From Hydrangea macrophylla (taxonomy: Eukaryota; Streptophyta; Magnoliopsida; Cornales; Hydrangeaceae), in assembly GCA_033977485.1 (NCBI GenBank), contig CM066982.1, positions 12,763,218 to 12,827,217 of the forward strand: DNA of 64,000 bases, written 5' to 3'. Positions within the stretch are counted from its first letter, which is position 1. Every line of letters starts with the position of its first letter. Made by a program: the position numbers and the translations under genes. The notes under the pieces were generated by a model. The model saw only the letters and a list, made by a program, of their open reading frames with translations, was not told the origin of the DNA and made no database searches. Of this stretch, positions 23,053 to 32,635 are shown piece after piece.

Positions 23053-25600
23053 TGTCACACCCCAACCCGCCTCGTGCGGATTAGGACACATGTAACAATG
23101 CTACAAGATTCCACATACATTAATTAGCAAAGAACCATTCGAATTACTAAGAATCACATGTCTTTAACCACATTAAACAACTTTATTGTTACAAAATAGG
23201 CCCCAAGGGTAAAATGGTAATTAATAAGGTATAGAAAATTTTATACCATAAAGATAGGTCCTTGAGTCCCGGTTCCAACGCAAAAAATGGCGCGCAAATC
23301 CGAGTTTTCTAGAGAGAGTTATGTTCGTTTCCGTAAAAGCTGACGGTGCTGAATCTGGACTTGCGGATCGATCCGCCCAAAACCAGATCGATCCGGTTTT
23401 GACAGAATGTCCAATTTGGCTCCTCCAGATGCTCCGGATCGATCTGCTTAAGGCCCGGATCGATCCGGTTTCTGCAGAACTTGATTTTTAGTAGAAAACC
23501 CCAGTTTAAACAACCCAAACTCATCCAAAACATCCTCAAACCTCATGAAACTTTAAAGAACCAATTTCAATCACATAAAAACATTTCCAAACAAAAATTT
23601 AAGCTTCTCCAACATTTTAAAAGAACATGATCAAGTTCTTCCTTGAATCAAACAACTTCATCCCCAACTAAGTTCCTTTTCATGAACTTGTTAAGAAATG
23701 ATTTAAACCAAATCAATCCTTCTCCAAACTTTGCAAAACTTTGAAAGAACATATGACATACTTTTATAAGTTTCCTTCTTCATTCAAAACCAAATGTTTA
23801 CAAATTCAAACAAGCTAAGTAAACAATCAAACCAAGTTAACTCCAAAACAACCATAAGCATGAAACTTTCCAATTAGCATTTCCAAAACTATTCAATCCA
23901 CTTAGTTACAAAAGGAACTTACACAAAAGAGTTGCGACGCATATCCGGACTTGCCGGAAAGGTCCAAACATACAACCTACAACTTCCACATAGAATTTAC
24001 ATAAGTTTCTTCAAATCTACATTAACATATGAGTCGTAGGATTCCAAAACTAACTCTATGGATACAACCACGAGTCAAGTCTTCAATTCACAAGTCAAGG
24101 ATACTAACCCACAAGTTATACTTTATTACATGTTATAAACATATTTACAAGACCCAAATCTCTCCCCCACTCCCGAGCACGCTATTTTCTCTCCGGATAT
24201 TGCTCCGTACCTGCGGTGGTTGTTATTTACCACAACAGAAACAGAAAACGGTTTTCTTAAGCATTACGCTTAGTGAATAATCTAAACATGGCTGAATGTT
24301 TAAACATGTGCAATGCAACAATAAACACATAAGTCATATCTTTGTAATCGCCGAGTCACCGGTTCAATGATTCATTCAGACCCGGGACCTCCCTTGGTCC
24401 CGTGGCCACTTCTATTCCTTGGACTTCCGTATTTCTCGGATTCTTCCTCTTCACCACCCTTATTACTCCCAACTAATGAATCGTTTTCCCGGTGCTCATT
24501 GAATACCACATAAACATATAAGCACATAAACATGTAGGCACATAAATTCTTCACAAAGCTAACATGCAATTCACAATTTAGCAACTACATGCTTTCTAAA
24601 CATGAATAATCAACACAATAAGATCATTCTATATATCTCTACATCATTGATGCCTTGAACATAGTTAAACACAACCATTCTTTAGGCTAGAAAACTCACC
24701 TTAGCAAGATCTACCCAAATTCAAGCTAGAAATGAATAATTCCTTCACAAATCTTGCTCAATTCTTACCCAAAGTAAATCCTACATAATTTTGGTACAAC
24801 AAACATCGTCTATCAAGAACGGCTACCGGAAAAATGTTGCCGAAAATGAAAATAAATTACGTGCATGTAATCCTCTTACCTCCACGAGTCCAAAAGTGGT
24901 CTCGGATCGTAAATCCGACAAACGGCGGCGACGGTACGGCGAAAAACGTCATCGGTGACGGTCCGTCTTCTCTCTCGGAGCTCTCTTCTCCTTTTCTTCT
25001 TTTAATTCAGCAATATGAGACTCTTCCTAAGTCATGACACACACACATGCAAGATGTGTTGATGTGTCCAAGCCTAAATTTAGCCATTCTTTCAATTACA
25101 CCCCCGAAACTTATTAAGTTCTTATTATGAAATCCCCCAAACATTCCATTAACTACCCAATTATCTAATGAGTGTTTGTCTAAGTTTTGTATGGGTCCCA
25201 ACGTGGGTCCCATATATTTTATGAAGTTGCTATCGTACCTACCAATTATAAATCTTTTTCAATTATACCCTTATTTAGGTGTCCAAAATAATACCAAATG
25301 CTAAACATATATCATCATATAATATGAAAGCATTTAAACAAATAATCATGTAATCATATAAATGCATTTAATCACATAAAATGCACATATTTTTATTCGG
25401 GCCCTTCACTGGGTCCCACTTCCAAACCTGTCCCTCCTCACTGGGGACTTTTTTTTTTTTTTTTTTAAATGGTGTCCTTTTCTGAACACCTTTTCCACGG
25501 GCGAGTCCAAGCCTCCCCTTAATCCATTTTATACACTAATTATATTAATTAATGCATATTAACATAGTAATTAACCCGTTCTCCGGGTACGGGTGTTACA
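23053..25600 (-). repeat. 5' LTR of the Tekay-type element
   Basis: 2548 bp, intact, TGTCACACCC...GGGTGTTACA on the + strand. It matches the other LTR closely, with scattered single-base differences, for example CATCC/CATCG-type changes in the palindrome cluster (23363-23468). It is followed by the GGATC duplication. Confidence 0.93.
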
Positions 25601-25605
25601 GGATC

Positions 25606-25830
25606 TCTACCTCACCAACTGGCCTCTCTATCGGACCTCCCGATCGGCTGAATCTTCGTCTATCATTTCCTAGCCACCACTCCCTCAAGCACCCTCTACA
25701 GCATGACCATCAACCGTACCATCCGACTCACTCTGTTGTTCTTTACAAAGGCTCTACCTCTAAGACAACTTTAGGATTCAATTTCCAAACTCAAGTTGTT
25801 TCCATTTTCTACCTTGAGTTTGAGGGGGGC
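25606..25830 (+). other. Internal piece 3 of the Copia-type element and polypurine tract
   Basis: Continues the ~49-bp repeat for one more unit, then unrecognised sequence, then GAGTTTGAGGGGGGC (25816-25830), the polypurine tract that abuts the 3' LTR. Confidence 0.7.
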
Positions 25831-25966
25831 TATTAGAATCATGTCAGATTATTAGTCTAGGTTTTTTTAGCTTTCGTACCTTACCATACATGATGTCCAA
25901 ATATAGTGTACTGCACAAGTTGTATTACTAGTCTAGTACATTCTCTTTCCTTTCTTGGTTTTTCTC
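25831..25966 (+). repeat. 3' LTR of the Copia-type element, truncated
   Basis: Starts TATTAGAATCATGTCAG, against TGTTAGAATC in the 5' LTR, so the terminal G is mutated. Homology with 4255-4390 runs to about 25966 (CTTTCTTGGTTTTTCTC) and stops abruptly; the last ~105 bp are missing. Confidence 0.82.
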
Positions 25967-26191
25967 AGAAGGGGAGGATTTCGGTGTCCAGCTCGTTCGG
26001 GCGGCCCTCGTGCGAGCAAGATTTCAGGAAGAACACTATAAAAATCCCCTGCTCATAAGGAACTTAAGTTTACAAAGAGATTAAAATCTAAGGGCATAAC
26101 AAGTAATATGACAACCTCACAACTAAGAATAAGATTTCCAAACAGTAATAAAGCTTGACAAACATGAATTACAATAGATTCTAAGGGATCA
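25967..26191. other. Unrecognised stretch
   Basis: About 225 bp between the truncated LTR and a MITE. Starts with a GC-rich segment (GCTCGTTCGGGCGGCCCTCG) and then becomes AT-rich. I see no gene or repeat. Confidence 0.4.
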
Positions 26192-26200
26192 TAACGTCAA

Positions 26201-26483
26201 GGTTAAATGCATTTTGCACCCTCAAACTATACCGTGTTTGGCACTTTGGTCTTTAATCAATTATTTTTTTGCATTTTAGTCCCTTAACTAACATTTTGTG
26301 GCAGTTTTCCCCCTCCGTCACTTTTGGCGTCACTAAAAGTGGCTTTTTTTCATCACTAAAGTGACGGAGTGGACAAACTGTCATAAAATATTAGTTGAGG
26401 GACCAAAATGCGAAAAAAAAATTTGTTAAGAGGCCAAAGAGCCAAACAGGATATAGTTTGAGGGTGCAAAATGCATTTTACCC
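26201..26483. mobile_element. Mutator-type fold-back MITE, copy 1
   Basis: 283 bp. The ends are GGTTAAATGCATTTTGCACC and, inverted, GGGTAAAATGCATTTTGCAC. The arms pair along nearly the whole length (CCCTCAAACTATA with TATAGTTTGAGGG; GTGACGGAG with CTCCGTCAC). It is flanked by 9-bp direct repeats TAACGTCAA (26192-26200) and TAACATCAA (26484-26492), 8 of 9 matching. A 9-bp duplication points to Mutator-like mobilisation. No coding capacity. Confidence 0.85.
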
Positions 26484-26492
26484 TAACATCAA

Positions 26493-26716
26493 TTACAAGT
26501 TCAAGAAGGGGAATTAAGTTCCCTATAACTTGTCCAAATATAACCTTGTCCAAACGAAAGAGTTTTTAAAGTAAAAGCTAAACACGTGCCCATTAACAAC
26601 CACACTGAGATCTATATACAAGATTGGGTTTAGGTACAAAAGAATAAGGGATTGACATAAATTTAGAAATCCAATCAATGTCTATGAATTAAATTACATC
26701 TATTGCAAATCCTTTA
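26493..26716. other. AT-rich spacer between two MITEs
   Basis: No gene or repeat recognised. Confidence 0.4.
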
Positions 26717-26724
26717 TGTCCAAC

Positions 26725-27735
26725 TAGGGGTGCACAAAATACCCGGGGCTCAAAAACCCAACTCAAACGACCCGACCCGACCCGATCCAGATGGTTCGAG
26801 TTGTGTTGGGTCTGACGGTTCGGGTCTGGTTCGGGTATGTGAGAAAAAGGAAATAGTGGGTCGATTCGAGTCTAAAGTTTGGGTAACCCGAACCAGACCC
26901 GAGAACCACAAAAAACACACCTCTACTCTCTCTCTCTCTCTCTACTCCCCAAACCCAACATAGAAATTAGACAACAAAGTAGTGGGCTCACTGCTCTATA
27001 ATAATAAATTTTCCAAATGATATATATGCATACATACATATATCTATGTATGTGTATATATATGTATGTGTGTGTGTATACATGAACAATAAACCAGAAC
27101 TAGCATACTCTATTTTGATCTTTCATGGGATTGGGTCCTGGAAAATTACTCTCCAAGCTAATCACTGTTGGATAGCTTAATTCCAAATTAAGACCTAAAC
27201 GACAGTTAGTTAACATGAATTAAATGCTAATGTTTTTTATGCCTATCAGATAATTAGTTTTTCTAGCTTTTTTTTTCTTTCGCTTTTTTCAAGAATGGTC
27301 AAATAAATGACATTAAATTTGTTGCCAACTGCCTTACGGTCTCCAAATGAATGCACTATACATATACGATATATATATATAGCCACATCTGATACAAACA
27401 CACACACACTTACATATATATGTTACATATATGTATATGTATTACAGTTTCTGTAGATTGTTGCAGAGATAAATATATAGTTAGAAGCATAATATGTATA
27501 TATATTTGAAGAGAGAAACGTTGCAAATGAACAGAGCATTTATTTCTCTGGTGCAGTAATGGATTTAGGGGTGAACCAGACCTGACCCAAACCAACCCGC
27601 AATAATTGGTTCGGTTCGATTCGGGTCCATTCTTGTGTCGGCCCGGGTCTGGGTCTGTATTTTGAGAACCATCACTTTGCGGATCGGTTTGGGTCTGGTC
27701 TAGACCCGACCTAACCCAACCCATGTGCACCCCTA
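26725..27735. mobile_element. Non-autonomous hAT-type element
   Basis: 1011 bp with inverted ends TAGGGGTGCAC and GTGCACCCCTA. The 8-bp flanks are TGTCCAAC (26717-26724) and TATCCAAC (27736-27743), 7 of 8 matching. Subterminal regions are packed with GGTTCGGGT/ACCCGACCC words in both orientations (26770-26900 and 27560-27720), as in plant hAT MITEs. The middle is AT-rich with TA/TG microsatellites (27020-27090, 27365-27440). The ORFs at 26703 and 27410 are by-products of the repeated words. No transposase. Confidence 0.8.
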
Positions 27736-27743
27736 TATCCAAC

Positions 27744-28838
27744 TATTTAAAAGAAGTCATTTTCAAAACAAGACTCCATAAGGGATGTCTTCAAAATAGT
27801 TTTCATCTTGTCGACTATTCACAGGCCTTTCCTTAATCGATGTCACTTGAAATAAAAATGGTTATGTAGTATAGTTAAGGGCGATGGCTTAGTAAAAAGT
27901 ATTGTAAAATGGCAATGTCCTCTTTAAATGCATTCCATGACATGTAGTGTAATGAAGTCACTATTGAGGCTATGTAACTAGCCGTAAGGCCAACATTGCA
28001 ATGTTCCAAATTGATATCCCAAGAACTACTCATTCTCAACACCAAATGGTGAGCCACTCATACGTGAATATAGCATACCAATCTTCGATAGCTAGTCGAA
28101 TGTGATTGACATTTTTGAATGTTTTAAGGATCAAACAACCTTCTTCACCTCACACCCACCTCCGGAATTTCCATTAAACAATATCCACCAAATTTGGGGA
28201 TTTCAACGATGTTACAAATAGCCAATGCTACAAATGTATTATCGACTTGGCGATCATGTAATGCTACTAAGTGAGATTATGCAATATCGATGCATTTCTA
28301 AGTTAATAAGACGAAGATTTTGACATAGTAATTCATAGAATTCAAACAAGATTAACATGCAACCCATAGATAGCATAGTTACCAATTAAAGCAATCAAGA
28401 GATTTATAATCCTAATTAGCATTTTGAATCATAAATAAGCATATAGGTTTAGTCATGGGTTCAACTAAGCGCATAGTGAGCAACTAAGTAAATTAATAAC
28501 TACCTAGGGAGAGTTCAAACAAGATTAACAAGCTCTATCCTACACATATCAAAGTATGGAAATAAGGAACATAGTACATTAACATAATAAATTCTACCTC
28601 AAGTGCTCTTTGTTCAAGAGACACTACAATGGTGGCCCAAAGGAAAAAAAATAAGGATATGAATGAGAAGCTCTTAAGGAGGGGAACAACTTGTCTTTAA
28701 TGAGCTAGCTCCAAAAATAACTTTAGGAGGCCCAAATAGAAGGTTCAATTGCTAGCTCTTCGCTGGAGTTTGAATCTCCCAAAAAGATAGAGATAGAGAA
28801 AAGATATGTAGAGAGAGAAAAAGTACAAGAAAGTGAAT

Positions 28839-28907
<69 letters not shown>

Positions 28908-29814
28908 CCAGCTAGAAGATGAGGGGGAGGAAAGAGGGAATTGTCTCCCAAAAGTGGTAATGTGATGGGGTTAGGTGAGGGTGGTGTTTGGGTGTATCTC
29001 AAAAACACACACACAAACATCTTAAACACACATATAGACATGTGACTAAATAATCAATTAGTGATACGAAAGTGCACTGGAATTAAAAACACTTGCCCAA
29101 TCATGACCAACATTGGTCTAAATTACCAAATACCCTTACATAAATTATGGGTTTTTACGATATACCTATAGAGAGGTTTCACTTTGGGCCTCGCATTTTC
29201 GATTGCAATATATTGGGCCCCTTCAATTTAAGCCTGAAAGAAAACACAAGGGAACTAGTTTTCATTCTTGTTTTCCTTTCCCTTGTTTTTTCCCTCACGA
29301 AATCCATGAACTAAAAAAACCCTTGAGGTATCATCAACTACACCCATATTTCTTTTTTTGTTTTTGACTAAAAAATACTTTGGTACCATACACTAATAGA
29401 GAAGTTTCACTTTGGGCCCCACGTTTGGATGTTACTGAAGAAAATTGAAGAATTGAAGAATGAAGAATTGAAGAGATCAACCTTACCCAATCAAATGTAA
29501 TACTCCTGGCCCGCATGAGTATAAACTATGAACGACTTAAAAAAAAATAAAAACAAAAATTATTCAATTGTGTAAAATGTAACCATCACTTTTTGTTATT
29601 TAAATTTATGTTTAGTAATCTTCTGTTTTTATTAGATTCTAATTTTTAAATGTCAATTATTATATCAAATATTCAAATATTAGCAATCTCTTTAATTTTT
29701 ATTAAATAGTAAATCATCCTTTCTTTTATTTTTTTGATTAAATGATCTTTTGAAGTGGTCTTTACTTTTTATTAAATAATAATGACTAAATTTGAACTTT
29801 CTCCTATAAAAAAA
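27744..29814. other. About 2 kb without recognisable genes
   Basis: Both strands carry only short ORFs (60-98 codons) that I do not recognise. A GA microsatellite lies at 28839-28904. The phrase AGAGAAGTTTCACTTTGGGC occurs near 29170 and again near 29398, a small diverged duplication. Confidence 0.5.
28839..28904. repeat. (GA)n microsatellite
   Basis: Nearly pure GA dinucleotides over about 65 bp. The Ser/Leu-repeat ORF on the - strand here (28745-29041) is a by-product. Confidence 0.9.
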
Positions 29815-30094
29815 GGGTAAAATATATTTTGCACCCTCAAACTATACCATGTTTTGCATTTTGGTCTCTAAACTATCATTTTCTGCATTTTGGTCCTTCA
29901 ACTATTATTTTGTGGCAGCTTGCCCCCTCCATCACTTTTACTGACAAAAAACATCACTTTTTAGTGACGCTGAAAGTGCTAGAGGGGCAAACTGCCACAA
30001 AATGATAGTTGAGGGACCAAAGTACGAAAATGATAGTTTAGGGACCACAGTGCAAAACATGGTATAGTTTGAGGGTGCTAAATACATTTAACCC
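29815..30094. mobile_element. Mutator-type fold-back MITE, copy 2
   Basis: 280 bp, same family as 26201-26483: GGGTAAAATATATTTTGCAC at the left, with the inverted counterpart (GTGC then TAAATACATTTAACCC) at the right, and the same CCCTCAAACTATACC / GGTATAGTTTGAGGG arms. Flanks are A-rich, so the duplication cannot be read with confidence. Confidence 0.82.
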
Positions 30095-30464
30095 AAAAAA
30101 TAAAAAAATAAAAAATTTACTAAAACTCAAAATATTTGATATTGATAACTTCCCCCCAGTTACATTCAAAATTTCAAACCAAAACCCCCGGCCCGCCCCT
30201 AGTTGGACCGATCCACCGGTTTAGGGCGAAGACCTTCCCCTCTTTCTTGAGCCCAGCTCGATTTTACACCGAGCTCGGACCAACACTGCCCAAAGCCTGA
30301 TCGGACTCGCTTTGACCAAGCCCAGCCCGACCCGTTTGACACCTCTACTTTGGTCCCTTTAGTTTCAATTTTGTCACTTTGGTCCTTACAAGTTCAGTTT
30401 AGGTTCGATGTAGTCATTTCATTAAATTTTTCTATAATTTTTTGACAAAAAATGGTCATATGAT
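30095..30464. repeat. Spacer and left arm of a fold-back element split by the next insertion
   Basis: 30183-30340 is rich in CCCGACCC/GAGCTCGG words, perhaps a decayed hAT end. 30353-30460 (CTTTGGTCCCTTTAGTTTC ... ATAATTTTTTGACA) is inverted-complementary to 49200-49330, with roughly three quarters of bases matching by eye. The two arms are separated only by the LTR element 30465-49134. Confidence 0.7.
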
Positions 30465-31529
30465 TGTTTGTACCACAAAATAAAATCCATAGTATGGGCT
30501 CGTAAAGGATATGGCCACAAGAGAAGAACATGCCACGTGGTTATTTTTGTAGTTGGCCAGGATGATGGGTTTGAACACAGGATGATGGCGGTTATTCATC
30601 AGAATAAGTTAGGATGACGGTAAATAACCACCAAGGGCCCATGTTTGCCACACGTGCATACAAAATCTACCACATGTGTTAAAACAATTATAAAGAAGTA
30701 GAAAAACTGTTATTTAGTAGAGAATGGAGGTTACAAGGTAGTGGAGAATGGAGGTTACAAAGTAGTGGAGTTATATTAACACATGGCCATTATTTAAATC
30801 GCTTAGTGGGAAATAACCACCCATGAACTACCACATCATGGGGTAGTTATTTAAGAGGTTATTATCTCTAAATTTCCACATGATGTTCATTAGCCACATC
30901 AGCCTGAAGTGACGTGATCAGTCTGGAATACAGTGGCAGTTATGCAGTGATCAGCCTGAAATGCAGTGATCAATCTGAAATGCAGTGGCGGTTATACAAT
31001 TAATTAAATTCAGCATGTTGCCTATAAATACAAGAGAGGAATGAAGAAGAGGGCCATAATCAACAATAAAACAAACTACATGCTCTAAGCATTTTATCTT
31101 TTATTTCTTTTTTCCTATTTTAGGAGTAGATTTTAATGCAGTTGTTCCACATCCGTAGGAGAAGGCGTGTTATCCCCTTCTTCTTCTTCTTCTTGTAATT
31201 TGGAGACGAGCTTTGCCACTCCAAACTGTAAGAAGGCGTGTGTTCCCCTTCTTGTCTCTATAATTGGAGGCGTGATTACCACTCCAATTTCTTTTAACCG
31301 TTCTTGTGCTTAATGAAAAATATTGTCTTTTGGGCATTTACTTACTTGGTGATATTTCTGTCTTATTTTAAAGTCTTTGATTCTGTCAAAGCACCGAGAA
31401 TCCAAAGGAAAGTGTTGTTCCTCTACTTTCCAAATCGCCTGATCAATTTATTAATACTTAGAGGACATTTGTTGGCAAACAACACGTTTTCTTGGCACGC
31501 TCGTGCATAAGAACTTTTTTTGCCATACA
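30465..31529 (+). repeat. 5' LTR of the gag-only element
   Basis: Near-identical to 48091-49134. It has CCTATAAATACAAGAG near 31020 as a likely TATA box (also near 48630). Downstream, two diverged copies of a GGAG(A/G)CG...CCACTCCAA unit flank a TTC microsatellite (31176-31195). The sequence after the LTR (CAGCACGCCCCGTGGGACC) should hold the primer site, but I could not assign a tRNA. Confidence 0.9.
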
Positions 31530-31827
31530 ATTTTCAGCACGCCCCGTGGGACCGAAAGTCAAAAATCTCATTTGCATTCAAAAAATATGATGAAAACTTG
31601 AAGTCAATTGAAGGAAAAAAAAAGTAATTGGCCTCAAGGCCGATAAAAATTTAAAGGGAATCGGGGGTTCAAATAAATCTGTTCGAAAAGGTAACAGTTT
31701 CAAGAACGTTGAAGGAAGCCACAATGTGGAAGATTTTCAGCCAATAAGGATGGTTGGAAGTGATAATAATCCAGATCCGCAAGTTCTCAAGGATTATATG
31801 TCTGTGATACATTATAATGTTGATTAT
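31530..31827 (+). other. Leader and gag N-terminus of the gag-only element, left part
   Basis: The frame from about 31723 reads VEDFQPIRMVGSDNNPDPQV, then LKDYMSVIHYNVDY, and is cut at 31827 by the Ogre-like insertion. Reading continues after the insert at 46496 as ALHNLLQTNSQ. The direct repeat ATTAT sits on both sides of the insert. Confidence 0.7.
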
Positions 31828-32383
31828 TGTAGACACCCCGATTTTGACCAAACGTCAAATCTAGGGATTGGTTACCTCTCAAAGACCGATGATGACAATG
31901 ACCGTGGCATTCGAAGATTTTCCAAGAAATTCAAAGGCTTCAAGATGTTCTTCAAGTTAAATTAATAAAATAATAAAAAGAGAGGGTTTGGGTATTCGGG
32001 AGAAACCCGAACGACGAAGAACGTGTGAGAAACCCAGTCTGGGAATCCGTTTTCTTTTAAAGAAAAGAGAATTAATAAACAAAAAAAAAAGAGAGAGAAA
32101 AAAAAAAGGAGTTTCCTTGGAAGAAAAAAAAAAGGAGTTTCCTTGGAAGAAAAAAAAAAGGAGGACAAAATAAATGAAAAGATTTTTTTTGAAAAAGAGA
32201 AATTACAAAAAGAAGTAGTATATTCAAAAATATACCATGCACATGGTTGATACCATGCACATGGGGGATCTTAATGCAAATATATACATACATAGAATAA
32301 AAATTTTAGTTTACACCAACATATTTTTGAAAAATAAAAAAAAATGAGCAAATTCAGTTAGCCCCGGCACCCGGAAAACCCGG

Positions 32384-32530
32384 CGGCACTCACTGAGTGC
32401 CTCCCGACATTCAGCGAATGCCGCCCGGCACTCAGCGAGTGCCGCCCGACACTCAGCGAGTGCCGCCCGACACTCAGTGAGTGCCGCCTGGCATTCAGCG
32501 AGTGCCGCCGGCACCCGTCGAGTGCCGCTG
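32384..32530 (+). repeat. CG-rich palindrome array in the Ogre-like 5' LTR (7 units)
   Basis: Seven units of GGCACTC-N3-GAGTGCC type (some GGCATTC...GAATGCC), each self-complementary. It ends about 93 bp before TCTATATAAAC at 32624. The - strand ORF here with repeated AECRAAL peptides is a by-product. Confidence 0.88.
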
Positions 32531-32621
32531 GCTGTGACAGACTGCTTTTCTCAAATGTTCTAGAAGAAATCTTTGCACATGGGTCTCCACCCGAATTTAC
32601 CTATTTATCCTTGAATTAATG

Positions 32622-32635
32622 GTCTATATAAACAA
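32622..32635 (+). promoter_or_regulatory. TATA box of the Ogre-like 5' LTR
   Basis: GGTCTATATAAACA, conserved in all three LTR copies at the same distance from the palindrome array. Likely drives the element's genomic RNA. Confidence 0.65.

Larger units (their letters stand above)
12484..25600 (-). mobile_element. Tekay/Del-type Ty3/gypsy chromovirus, full length but mutated
   Basis: LTRs are 12484-18319 (2.54 kb after removing the nested solo LTR) and 23053-25600 (2.55 kb). Both are flanked by the exact duplication GGATC (12479-12483 and 25601-25605). It reads on the - strand: primer site for initiator tRNA-Met beside the right LTR, then gag, CCHC knuckles, protease, RT, RNase H, integrase and a chromodomain-like tail, then the polypurine tract at 18320-18333. 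Domain order RT-RH-INT and the C-terminal [17 protein letters not shown] motif fit the Tekay lineage. Two nonsense codons, two frameshifts and a lost RNase H aspartate make it inactive as read. It inserted into the Copia-type element. Confidence 0.93.
4255..25966 (+). mobile_element. Short non-autonomous Copia-type LTR element, interrupted by two insertions
   Basis: The 5' LTR is 4255-4497 (243 bp, TGTTAGAA...TTCTAACA). It is followed directly by the primer site TGGTATCAGAGC (4498-4509). The 3' LTR starts at 25831 after a polypurine tract. The internal region survives as three pieces: 4498-4841, 12036-12483 and 25606-25830, about 1 kb in total. None encodes gag or pol; the longest ORF is 80 codons and not recognised. 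Removing the inserts at their target duplications restores a continuous internal sequence. The 3' LTR is truncated at about 25966, so the element's own target duplication cannot be read. Because it hosts the other insertions, it is the oldest layer here. The Copia assignment rests on the primer site and LTR form, not on protein. Confidence 0.8.

Noticed and set aside
32311..32514. ORF with repeated AECRAAL peptides
   Set aside because: It is the opposite-strand reading of the LTR palindrome array; the frame is not kept in the other LTR copies.
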